Assembly (NCBI GenBank): GCA_003157875.1
Contig: PMKV01000146.1
Span: forward strand, 1-44,782
Direction: 5' to 3'
Length of the DNA: 44,782 nt
From: Chloroflexota bacterium
GTDB lineage: Bacteria > Chloroflexota > Limnocylindria > Limnocylindrales > CSP1-4
Shown here: positions 14,233 through 20,999 of the stretch, piece after piece
Layout of the letters: the number at the start of each line of letters is the position of its first letter
How positions within the stretch are numbered: the stretch's first letter is position 1
Program-made: the position numbers and the translations under genes
The notes under the pieces: generated by a model
The model's input: only the letters and a program-made list of their open reading frames with translations
Database searches by the model: none
Told to the model about the DNA's origin: nothing

Positions 14233-14733
14233 TCAGCGCCGGCCCGGCCAGTTCTTGCCGGAGGTGGTTGCGGCGGCTCCCGGGCCGCGTCGCCCGGCCA
14301 GCAGCGTCTCTATCTCCGAACGAAGTCGCCGGCCGAACGTCGCTCGCTGGAGCCACTCCAGGTAGTCGAGGTCGTGGCGCGCTATCTCCCCCAGCGACCA
14401 GCCGGCATATCGCCCGAAGTCGAGCACGGTCCCGGACGGTCGGCCGGGCGGAGGTCCGGCGTGTGACGGATCCGGTGGGCGAGGGGCGCTCGCCTCCGCG
14501 CGTGGGCCTTGGGCGGCGTTCGTCCGGATCGCCGATCCCGCCCGCGACGCGTCGTAGGCAGCCCGTCGAGCCGGGTCGCCGAGCACGTCCCAGGCGTCGT
14601 TGAGGGCGATCATGCGGCGCGGGTCACCGCCGTGATCGGGGTGGTATTTGCGCGCGAGGATTCGGTACGCCGCCCGAATCACGTCCGGCTCCGCCTCGGG
14701 ATGGACCTGGAGGACCTCGTAGTAGTCCGGCAT
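14233..14733 (-). CDS. J-domain protein with a C-terminal small conserved domain
   Basis: A 166-residue protein. Residues 1-65 form a J domain with the essential HPD (ARKYHPDHGGDPRRM) and the usual DAWDVLGDPARRAAYD helix, so it should stimulate a DnaK-type ATPase. A Pro/Ala-rich linker follows, then a C-terminal element VLDFGRYAGWSLGEIARHDL with DYLEWLQR. This is the FGKYxGxxLxEI...DYLxWL pattern seen at the C-terminus of exonuclease X-like proteins and in DUF3820-type domains. The same two-part architecture recurs at 42531-43274. It is not canonical DnaJ: the G/F and zinc-finger regions are missing. The ATG is preceded by a weak purine stretch. Confidence 0.85.
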   Translation of the reverse strand: MPDYYEVLQVHPEAEPDVIRAAYRILARKYHPDHGGDPRRMIALNDAWDVLGDPARRAAYDASRAGSAIRTNAAQGPRAEASAPRPPDPSHAGPPPGRPSGTVLDFGRYAGWSLGEIARHDLDYLEWLQRATFGRRLRSEIETLLAGRRGPGAAATTSGKNWPGRR

Positions 14734-14767
14734 CCGCAGAGCCTACAACGAGCGAGGGGCCCGGCAG

Positions 14768-14800
14768 GACAGAACCGGCCTTGGGCAGGCCGGTTCTGTC
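14768..14800. terminator. 13-bp perfect inverted repeat between the J-domain and GlsB-type genes
   Basis: GACAGAACCGGCC and its exact complement are separated by seven bases. It lies about 35 bases beyond the stop of the minus-strand GlsB-type gene and before the J-domain gene start, so a terminator or 3'-stabilising hairpin of the former is likely. There is no U-tract on either side. Confidence 0.45.
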
Positions 14801-14837
14801 GAGGATCTATTGGCGCTTGTGCCCCCGGAGACCGGGT

Positions 14838-15104
14838 CTACTCTCGGTAGTTGGCGCGCGTGCTACGCATTCCGCTCCCGAGCAGGAGGACTGCGACTGC
14901 GCCGATCGTGGCAATGAGAATGCTCTCGGTGTTGATGCCGTCAACGGAGCCGATGTTGAAGACGGTCGATGCGACGAAGCCTCCAAGGAGGCCGCCGACG
15001 ATTCCGAGAACGATCATCATCACGAGGCCGTCACGTGACCCCATGATCGTACTGGCCAGGAAGCCGGCAACGGCGCCGACGACGATCCATGCTAGGTAGC
15101 CCAT
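14838..15104 (-). CDS. GlsB/YeaQ/YmgE-family small membrane protein
   Basis: An 88-residue protein with three hydrophobic helices and the glycine-rich pattern of the family: MGYLAWIVVGAVAGFLASTI, MIVLGIVGGLLGGFVAST and ILIATIGAVAVLLLGSGM. Family members are often called transglycosylase-associated proteins and are stress-induced, but their molecular role is not established. The frame is open 14 codons further 5'; the ATG at 15104 is chosen because the family starts with M-G-x-hydrophobic. It sits in a minus-strand run of small genes, several with stress-protein character. Confidence 0.85.
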   Translation of the reverse strand: MGYLAWIVVGAVAGFLASTIMGSRDGLVMMIVLGIVGGLLGGFVASTVFNIGSVDGINTESILIATIGAVAVLLLGSGMRSTRANYRE

Positions 15105-15207
15105 CGAACCAAGTTCCTTCCGCTGGGCGCGGCCGCTCTGGCACACGCCGACTGCGAGCTAGCGCCCAGCCCGCATGGGGGGACCGCTCCGCGGTCGCAT
15201 CTGAGGG

Positions 15208-15549
15208 TCAGGCCGACTGACGTCGGAAGACCGACACGGCCGCGATCACTATCACCTCGATCACCGTCCATGCGACGAATGCCACCACGGCGGCGATGTC
15301 GAGCACCGAGCCCGATGCGGTCAGGGAGTTCGTCTTGAGGATCCCTTCGAACGGCGCCACGAATACCTGGCTGACGTTCAGGATGCCCGAGACGATGCCA
15401 TTGACTTCTCTGGCATTGAGGAGGAGCAGGACGATCCGCGCTCCGATGACGATCTGGATCAGCCCGAATAGCAGGACGGCGACGCGCCGCACCACCTCGG
15501 CTGCTCCAGGATCAGTTGTGGTCGTTTGATCGACTTGAACTGTTGCCAC
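15208..15549 (-). CDS. YggT-like membrane protein
   Basis: A 113-residue protein with a polar N-terminus, VVRRVAVLLFGLIQIVIGAR as the first helix, a loop containing LLLNAREVNGIVSGILNVSQ and FVAPFEGI, and a second helical hairpin (VLDIAAVVAFVAWTVIEVIV). The R-x(3-4)-LLLN...F..P...I pattern is that of YggT-type proteins, small membrane proteins of uncertain function linked to cell envelope or division in other bacteria. The GTG at 15549 is chosen because of GGAGGAAGAAGCC directly upstream; earlier in-frame ATGs have no such signal. It precedes the GlsB-type gene in the same direction. Confidence 0.7.
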   Translation of the reverse strand: MATVQVDQTTTTDPGAAEVVRRVAVLLFGLIQIVIGARIVLLLLNAREVNGIVSGILNVSQVFVAPFEGILKTNSLTASGSVLDIAAVVAFVAWTVIEVIVIAAVSVFRRQSA

Positions 15550-15688
15550 GGCTTCTTCCTCCGCGAATGGCATCCGGGGAAGCGGGGCACCAAGTCCACC
15601 GCCGGGAGACGCTCCGGCCACTGCTACTCGATGAGCCTAGGCTCGATACCGGCCCGACCGCGAGGATGAAATCAGTCGGAAGGAACGG

Positions 15689-15904
15689 TCAGCGCGAGGG
15701 GCGACCGGCTCGCGCCTGCTCGCGGGCGAGCGCCAGGAGATCGGCCGACTCCTGCCTTGCCGCGGCCTCGTCCTCCACGAGCTGGGCATGGGCCCGCGCC
15801 TCGCGCTTCTCCGCGGCGTCGCGAAGCAGGATATGGAACTCCTCGTTCATCCGTTCCAGGTCTTCGGGGCCGGGCCGAGGTCGCCGACTCGCGGTTGAAA
15901 CCAT
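15689..15904 (-). CDS. Small charged helical protein (71 aa)
   Basis: Starts MVSTASRRPRPGPEDLERMN and continues as one long charged helix (EEFHILLRDAAEKREARAHA, then QLVEDEAAARQESADLLALA), ending in a basic tail RAGRPSR. No cysteine, membrane segment or catalytic motif. The heptad-like spacing of Leu/Ala suggests a coiled coil. I do not recognise the family. The ATG at 15904 is preceded by AAGGA at 9 nt. It begins 18 nt after the end of the upstream gene, so the two are probably co-transcribed. Confidence 0.55.
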   Translation of the reverse strand: MVSTASRRPRPGPEDLERMNEEFHILLRDAAEKREARAHAQLVEDEAAARQESADLLALAREQARAGRPSR

Positions 15905-15922
15905 GGCGTGATCCTTCACGAT

Positions 15923-16342
15923 TCAGCTCGGCAGGGTGCGGGCGGCCGGATGGCCGGCGAACTTGCGCATTCGCGCCAGCAGCTGCGGTTCGGTCATAGG
16001 GCCGCTCTTCTCCACCTCGACGCGGCGAGAGGAAGAACGTCCCTGGTCATGCACCTGGACCTGGTGCGCGAAGTGCTCGACGACCTCGCCGTCACCCACG
16101 AGCAGAAGGTCATCGTCCATCGACACAGCGGCCTGGACCTGGGCGAAGAAGACCCGCATGCGTTCGTCACGGTGGCCTTCGCCGGCCGGGTGATCTTCCG
16201 TGGGAGGCCGACCGGTGGAGCGGTGCTTGCCCGGGACCAGGGAGTCGATATGCTCGCGCAGAGTGACCCCGGCCTCGCCCCACCGCAAGACGGTGGCCGA
16301 CGCTGCCGAGATCCACACGCCGGTGGTCATCGGAGTCGTCAT
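15923..16342 (-). CDS. Conserved hypothetical protein, eRF1/Vms1-like fold suspected
   Basis: A 139-residue protein starting MTTPMTTGVWISAASATVLR, with HIDSLVPGKHRSTG, ERMRVFFAQVQAAVSMDDDL, LLVGDGEVVEHFAHQV and EVEKSGPMTEPQLLARMRKF. The VWIs...A.ll start, the basic SxHRS/TG loop and the LLVGDGEV..HF element resemble small proteins related to the release-factor-like host-attachment/translation family, often found near stress genes. That relationship is from memory and moderate. No membrane segment is visible. The ATG at 16342 follows GGAGACCGC. It heads the small-gene run that continues to 14838. Confidence 0.65.
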   Translation of the reverse strand: MTTPMTTGVWISAASATVLRWGEAGVTLREHIDSLVPGKHRSTGRPPTEDHPAGEGHRDERMRVFFAQVQAAVSMDDDLLLVGDGEVVEHFAHQVQVHDQGRSSSRRVEVEKSGPMTEPQLLARMRKFAGHPAARTLPS

Positions 16343-16523
16343 GCGGTCTCCGGGATCCGGGCGGTCCCGGCCCGGGCGCAGGCAGACACGATTGCTGGAG
16401 TCATGGACTTCCTTCCCACTGCCGGCCTGACGCAGTCTCGGGACCGAGGCATCGGCACGGGGTCGGACAGGATCCAAGCATGCGCCCCAGCCCGGGCGAA
16501 CGCAATCGCCGCCAACGCGGCGA

Positions 16524-16688
16524 TCAGAGCAGGAACGACAGGAAGCCGAAGAACAGCCCCAGGTCCGTCCAGGCGATCTTGTCGGTCGTGATGATCCCCG
16601 TGCCCGTCAGCACGGCGATCGCGAAGCAGATGCACGCGATAAGGAGCGCGATCGACCTGTTGCTGCTGAACATGCCACTGCGAGCCAT
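16524..16688 (-). CDS. Small two-helix membrane protein (54 aa)
   Basis: MARSGMFSSNRSIALLIACI begins the product; a second hydrophobic stretch (WTDLGLFFGFLSFLL) ends it. Ser/Asn/Arg residues before helix 1 suggest a cytoplasmic N-terminus. The ribosome binding site GGAGG is the centre of a perfect TTGGAG-G-CTCCAA inverted repeat just before the ATG, which could mask it in the mRNA. The gene lies divergently from the receiver gene at 16855. Function unknown. Confidence 0.6.
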   Translation of the reverse strand: MARSGMFSSNRSIALLIACICFAIAVLTGTGIITTDKIAWTDLGLFFGFLSFLL

Positions 16689-16780
16689 TGGAGCCTCCAA
16701 GACTGGGCCTGGCCCGCTCGCGCACCCGGCGCGAAGTCGGAATCGGCTCCCTTTGACTCTAGTCCGGCCCGGCTGCCGAC

Positions 16781-16800
16781 TCTGCCTGGTATATGGCAGA
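16781..16800. promoter_or_regulatory. Inverted repeat in a divergent intergenic region
   Basis: TCTGCCTGGTATATGGCAGA: 6-base arms TCTGCC/GGCAGA around an A/T-rich centre (TGGTATAT). It lies between the small membrane protein gene (minus) and the receiver gene (plus), where both promoters should be, and looks like a dimeric regulator site. The Crp/Fnr-type regulator encoded at 17632 is one possible binder. Confidence 0.35.
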
Positions 16801-16854
16801 CGCGCCAAGGGGTCGAGCGTATTTTGACGCCGAAATTCCCCTATTCAGGCCTCA

Positions 16855-17523
16855 ATGCTTGAACCCGAGGCCAGAGACCTCTCGCTGATCTACCTCCCGC
16901 CGGACGAGGCGGTCCGCCGCGGCGTTCAGATGGCCCTCGATGACATCCGCGGTGCGGGGCACGGCACCGCAGCAGCCGTCGAATTCAGGCTCCGCAAGCG
17001 ATATCCCGACTTGCGGATCATCGTCAACAAGCCGTGCGATTCCCAAGCCGCCGATCAGACCACCTGGGTCGTCTTCCGTGACGGACGTACGCGTGGCGGC
17101 CGTTCCAGCCGGCACCCCGGGCCGCGAGACGCGCGGCCGGTTGTCCTTGTCGCCGACGACGAGCCCCTCGTTGTGCTGTTGATCTCTGCCGTCCTTGTGG
17201 CCAGGGGCTGGCGCGTGATCCAGGCCACGGGCGGCGCCAGCGCGCTCGCACAGGCCGAGGGCGTCGACCTGGACCTCCTCATCACGGAAAAGGACATGCG
17301 CGATATCGACGGACAAGCGCTCGCGAGCCGCCTGGATCGCCGCGATTCCAGACTGCCGGTGCTCGTGGTCTCCGACGACCCGAAGGCGTTCGATGCTCCC
17401 CGCGGGGCCCGGCGTGGGTTCCTCGCCAAGCCGTTCACCATTGGGGACCTGGCCCTGCAGGTCGAATCCTTGACCGGCTACTCGACAGCCTGGACCGGAT
17501 GCGGCCAGTCCGCAGGCCTATGA
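16855..17523 (+). CDS. Receiver-domain protein with Glu at the phosphoacceptor site
   Basis: A 222-residue protein. Residues 1-80 form a small domain (LSLIYLPPDEAVRRGVQMAL, VEFRLRKRYPDLRIIV, TTWVVFRDG) that I do not recognise. A receiver domain (about 95-210) follows: acidic pair in VVLVADDEP, SDD at the Thr/Ser position and K in GFLAKPFTIGDL. At the phosphoacceptor position, where LLLTDVxMPxMDG is expected, the sequence is LLITEKDMRDIDG, so Asp is replaced by Glu. That usually means an atypical or constitutively on-like receiver. No output domain follows the receiver. It may be read together with the downstream Crp/Fnr gene. The start ATG has only a weak ribosome binding site. Confidence 0.75.
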   Translation: MLEPEARDLSLIYLPPDEAVRRGVQMALDDIRGAGHGTAAAVEFRLRKRYPDLRIIVNKPCDSQAADQTTWVVFRDGRTRGGRSSRHPGPRDARPVVLVADDEPLVVLLISAVLVARGWRVIQATGGASALAQAEGVDLDLLITEKDMRDIDGQALASRLDRRDSRLPVLVVSDDPKAFDAPRGARRGFLAKPFTIGDLALQVESLTGYSTAWTGCGQSAGL

Positions 17524-17631
17524 CGATGTGTGGAAGCTGGCGACAGGACGCGGAAGACGCAGGATCAGCCCGACCGAAACCCCTTGACCCGAGCCAGCGT
17601 GCGGCCGAACATTACGAACTGACGAAACGTG

Positions 17632-18345
17632 ATGAACGACCACTCTCGCGCCCGCAACCACCTCCTGGCGGAACTCCCGGCCGAGGAGTTCGCCCGGCTT
17701 GAGCCGTTCCTCGAACACTTCTCGGTCGAGGCCGGAGCCGTAGTTGCCAGTCCAGGACAGACCATCGACCATGCCTACTTTCCACTCAGCGGCATGGTCT
17801 CGGTCGTAGCGCTCTTCGCCGACGGCCTCGGCGCCGAAGTAGCCACGATCGGCAACGAAGGAATGATCGGGCTGCCCATCTTCCTCGGCGCGGACAGTTC
17901 GCCCTTCCACCTGATGTGGCAGCTGCCAGGTGAAACCCTGCGCATCCGGGCCGAGGACTTGATGCCGGCGTTGGGCGACGGCACGCGGCTCCAGAAGGTT
18001 CTGACTACATACTCCCAGGCGTACTTCGTTCACACCGCCCAGAACGCCGCCTGTAACGGGCTCCATCCCGTCTCGCAGCGCGCGGCCCGGTGGCTGCTCG
18101 CCACACAAGACAGAGCGGAAAGCGACGAGTTCTTCCTGACGCACGACTTCCTCTCCTTCATGCTCGGCGTGGCGCGCCAGAGCGTGAGCATCGCCGTGGG
18201 CGACCTACAGGAAACGGAACTGATCAGCTACCACCGCGGCCACATGAAGATTCTGAACAGGCCCGGTCTCGAGGCGGCCTCGTGCGAGTGCTACGCGATC
18301 GTCCGACGCGAGTTCGAGCGGCTTCTGGGTATCGGGCGCGCCTGA
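17632..18345 (+). CDS. Crp/Fnr-family transcriptional regulator
   Basis: A 237-residue protein. The cyclic-nucleotide-binding-like domain covers residues 10-130 (EAGAVVASPGQTIDHAYFPL, SGMVSVVALFADGLGAEVAT, IGNEGMIGLPIFLG). A long helix (YFVHTAQNAACNGLHPVSQR) and a winged helix-turn-helix follow (ARWLLATQDR, LTHDFLSFMLGVARQSVSIA, LISYHRGHMKILNRPGLEAA). The phosphate-binding Arg-Ala-Ala of true cAMP receptors is not visible and there are no N-terminal cysteines for an iron-sulfur cluster, so the effector is unknown. The GEGMIG-type variant (NEGMIG) is common in orphan regulators of this kind. The ATG at 17632 directly follows an in-frame GTG. Confidence 0.85.
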   Translation: MNDHSRARNHLLAELPAEEFARLEPFLEHFSVEAGAVVASPGQTIDHAYFPLSGMVSVVALFADGLGAEVATIGNEGMIGLPIFLGADSSPFHLMWQLPGETLRIRAEDLMPALGDGTRLQKVLTTYSQAYFVHTAQNAACNGLHPVSQRAARWLLATQDRAESDEFFLTHDFLSFMLGVARQSVSIAVGDLQETELISYHRGHMKILNRPGLEAASCECYAIVRREFERLLGIGRA

Positions 18346-18482
18346 TCTCCCGGCGTGCCCCGAGCGGCGGGCGGGGGTTGACCACGCGCACCGCCCTTCC
18401 TGCGACAATCAACGCCAATAGTGGGGGCCGCGCGGAGTACTTCCGGGCGAATGGGTTGGGTAGAACCAGGAGACCGTCACGC

Positions 18483-19547
18483 ATGAACAGTCATTCGATG
18501 TCGCGCGGCCCTCGCTGGCCGAGGAGCTTGAGGATCGGCATTGGGGCCGTCCTCGCGGCCGCGGCGCTCGCTCTGGGCGCGGGACCGGCTGTGGCAGCCG
18601 AGCCGCCTGAGTACAACAGCATCCCTGCCGTCCTACCGGGTAATGTCGTCAGCTTCGCCTTCGAGGCCCAGCAGGCGACCGAAATGGGCGACTACATCGA
18701 GTTGGCCGGCACCGAGCGGGCCAGCATCAACATCCCGGTGACGATAATCATGTCGAGCTGGGGCTGCGAGACGGGCGGTATGGCCACATGTGCAACGACC
18801 CCCGGGGCCACGTGGAAGCAATCTCTGACGCTCACGATCTACAACGTCGTCGAGACTCCGGGAAACCCGCCGGCCGTCGGTTCCGTCGTGCTGACGACCA
18901 CGCAGGATTTCAACATCCCCTACCGGCCCTCCGCCGACTCGACCGGCCATTGCCCCGCGAGTGACTTCTACCCCTGGTATTCCGCGGGCGCCGACCACTG
19001 CTACAACGGTCTGGCCCACGCGGTGACCTTCTACCTTCCGGCCGGCAAGACGCTGCCTACAAAGCTCATCTGGGGCATTGCCTACAACACGCAGCACTAC
19101 GGCGCCAACCCCGTCGGCACGGACGGCCCGTGGAACTCCCTCAACGTTGGCACTCAGACCTTCGATGGCCAGCCCACTTACGGCACCGACGTCGAGCCGA
19201 ACGGGGCATTCGTCGCGGCCGGCAACGGCGTGGCATACGGCGACAAGGGCGCCAACGGCCTCAACACCTTCCGCGACGACACCGGAACCGTCGGCTTCCC
19301 GGCCGGACAGAGCTGGGTCGACTACAAGCCGCTGGCCTGCTTTGGGACCACGTGCCCCCAGGCCGAGCCGGCGCCTGTTTCGTCGGTCCTGGCTGAGACG
19401 GGAGCGCCGCACACACCGCCGCCGACCAGCACAAGCGACACCTCCGGCGGCCGCCCCGGTCCCGGCCTGGCGTTGCTCGTCTGCTCGGCCTTTGCCGCGG
19501 TCGCTCTCCTCGTGGTCGGGTCCCAGCGTCGCTCGATCCGCCGCTAG
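18483..19547 (+). CDS. Secreted surface protein with an LAETG (sortase-type) C-terminus
   Basis: A 354-residue protein. A signal peptide covers about residues 1-38 (basic start, hydrophobic AVLAAAALALGAGPA, cleavage near AVAAEPP). The mature part is rich in Tyr, Thr and Gly, with paired cysteines (WGCETGGMATC, HCPASDF...HCYNG, CFGTTC), and looks like a beta-rich extracellular domain. The C-terminus has LAETG, a Pro/Thr/Ser linker, one hydrophobic helix (LALLVCSAFAAVALLVVG) and a basic tail RRSIRR, the layout of a class E sortase substrate (LAxTG). The spacer between LAETG and the helix is longer than usual. Function unknown. An upstream TTGACC near 18379 may be its -35 element. Confidence 0.7.
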   Translation: MNSHSMSRGPRWPRSLRIGIGAVLAAAALALGAGPAVAAEPPEYNSIPAVLPGNVVSFAFEAQQATEMGDYIELAGTERASINIPVTIIMSSWGCETGGMATCATTPGATWKQSLTLTIYNVVETPGNPPAVGSVVLTTTQDFNIPYRPSADSTGHCPASDFYPWYSAGADHCYNGLAHAVTFYLPAGKTLPTKLIWGIAYNTQHYGANPVGTDGPWNSLNVGTQTFDGQPTYGTDVEPNGAFVAAGNGVAYGDKGANGLNTFRDDTGTVGFPAGQSWVDYKPLACFGTTCPQAEPAPVSSVLAETGAPHTPPPTSTSDTSGGRPGPGLALLVCSAFAAVALLVVGSQRRSIRR

Positions 19548-19679
19548 GGTCCGTCGCCCCGGGTTGCGTCAGGCGGTTACGCCCCAACCCGCGGGGCCCG
19601 CGGCGCTTGGCGGAGTAGAGTGCTGATGGCGGCCGCGTAGCCCAACTCTCATATTCGCGCTGCCCCTGGGAGCCCGGCC

Positions 19680-20600
19680 GTGTCGGACATTCAATTCGAA
19701 GAGGACTTCCACAAGACCATCGTCGACAACCTCGCCGATGGCGTCTACTTCGTGGATCCGACCCGGCAGATCAAGTACTGGAACCACGGCGCGGAACGGA
19801 TCACCGGCTACTCGGCCGAGTACGTCGTCGGGCACCATTGCTTCGAGAACATCCTCGATCACGTCGACGGCGAAGGTAACTCGCTCTGTCATACGGTCTG
19901 CCCCCTTGCCGCCACGATTCGCGACGGCCAATCGCGCGAGGTTTCGATCTGGCTGCGTCACGCGGATGGCTTCCGAAAGCCGGTGCGCGTTCGGACCGCT
20001 CCCGTCCGCGACCACGCCGGGGCTATCGTCGGGGCGGTCGAGGTCTTCTCCGACGACACGGCCGTGTTGCGGGCCGTGACCGATGCCGATCAGGCCCGCC
20101 GCGACGCGCTGACGGACGAGCTGACCGGCCTTCCCAATCGACGCCTCTTCGACGCCGCGCTGGCCGGTCGCCTCGAGAACATGAGCCGCTACGGCTGGCG
20201 ATTCGGGCTGCTCATCGTCGACATCGACCACTTCAAGGCGGTCAACGACAAGTTCGGTCACGCCTTCGGAGACGCGGCTCTCGTCGGCGTCGGGGCGACT
20301 CTGCACGGCGCGGTCCGAACCGGCGACGTGGTGGCCCGTTGGGGCGGCGAGGAGTTCGCCGTCCTCGTCGAATCGGCGGACGACGCGACCCTAGTCGACG
20401 CCGCCGAGCGCCTCCGAACCCTGGTGGCAAAGTCCGAGGTCCGTCTGGCCGGGCTCAGCCACACCATTCACGTTTCTGTCGGTGGTGCACTGGCCGGCCC
20501 CGAGGACTCGGCCGAGTCCCTCTTCGCCCGGGCTGATGCCGCGCTATACGGCGCCAAGCACGCCGGCCGCAACCGGAGCGAGATCGCCCAGCCGGTCTGA
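19680..20600 (+). CDS. PAS-GGDEF diguanylate cyclase
   Basis: A 306-residue cytoplasmic protein. A PAS domain spans about residues 8-125 (VDNLADGVYFVDPTRQIKYW, GAERITGYSAEYVVGHHCFE), with the cysteine pair LCHTVCP that some PAS domains of this group carry. A GGDEF domain (about 140-300) follows: DELTGLPNRRLFD, LLIVDIDHFKAVNDKFGH, active site WGGEEFAV and the inhibitory site RTGD five residues upstream of GGEEF. It should make cyclic di-GMP from GTP and be product-inhibited. GTG start preceded by GGGAG at 8 nt. No HD-GYP or EAL partner is seen nearby. Confidence 0.9.
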   Translation: MSDIQFEEDFHKTIVDNLADGVYFVDPTRQIKYWNHGAERITGYSAEYVVGHHCFENILDHVDGEGNSLCHTVCPLAATIRDGQSREVSIWLRHADGFRKPVRVRTAPVRDHAGAIVGAVEVFSDDTAVLRAVTDADQARRDALTDELTGLPNRRLFDAALAGRLENMSRYGWRFGLLIVDIDHFKAVNDKFGHAFGDAALVGVGATLHGAVRTGDVVARWGGEEFAVLVESADDATLVDAAERLRTLVAKSEVRLAGLSHTIHVSVGGALAGPEDSAESLFARADAALYGAKHAGRNRSEIAQPV

Positions 20601-20631
20601 GGCGGCACCGACCGCGGTCGTGGAGCAAGGT

Positions 20632-20706
20632 TGGTGAGCGACCCGGGGCTCGAACCCGGAACCAGCTGATTAAGAGTCAGCTGCTCTACCATTGAGCTAG
20701 TCGCCC
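20632..20706 (-). tRNA. tRNA-Lys (anticodon CUU), CCA encoded
   Basis: The minus strand folds as a complete cloverleaf: acceptor GGGCGAC/GTCGCTC with one G-U pair, D arm GCTC/GAGC, anticodon stem GCTGA/TCAGC with loop CTCTTAA (anticodon CUU, lysine), T arm CCGGG/CCCGG with TTCGAGC loop, and CCA at the 3' end. It lies between the GGDEF gene and the large kinase gene, antisense to both. Confidence 0.95.
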
Positions 20707-20868
20707 ACGCGCGGAGATTGTAGCGATCCCGGTCGAACCGGGGTTCGGCTACGGGCCCACGGGCGCGAAGGATACAGCAAGCGGCGCAACGACGGCGACC
20801 GCCCGCCTCCAGGGCCGTCGGCCGAGGACGCTTCCCGACCTGCCCCCGACCTATGTCCCCATATCTCA

Positions 20869-20892
20869 CCCGAATGAACTAGCCCATTCGGG
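20869..20892. repeat. 8-bp inverted repeat upstream of the hybrid kinase gene
   Basis: CCCGAATG and CATTCGGG are separated by eight bases (AACTAGCC). It lies about 110 bases before the kinase start, in a 293-base region (20707-20999) that otherwise holds only the likely promoter. It could be an operator; there is no U-tract for a terminator. Confidence 0.35.
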
Positions 20893-20999
20893 GACTCTAG
20901 AAAGCTACAGACAGGACCGGCGCAGAGGCTACGATAGGCGCCGGCGATAAGAGGCCCCGACAGGAGGTCGGAGGTCCGTCCTGCCCCCGGCGAGAGCAC

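Noticed and set aside
18379-18410. TTGACC...GACAAT promoter before the LAETG protein gene
   Set aside because: The spacing is about 20 bases, too long for a confident sigma-70 type call.
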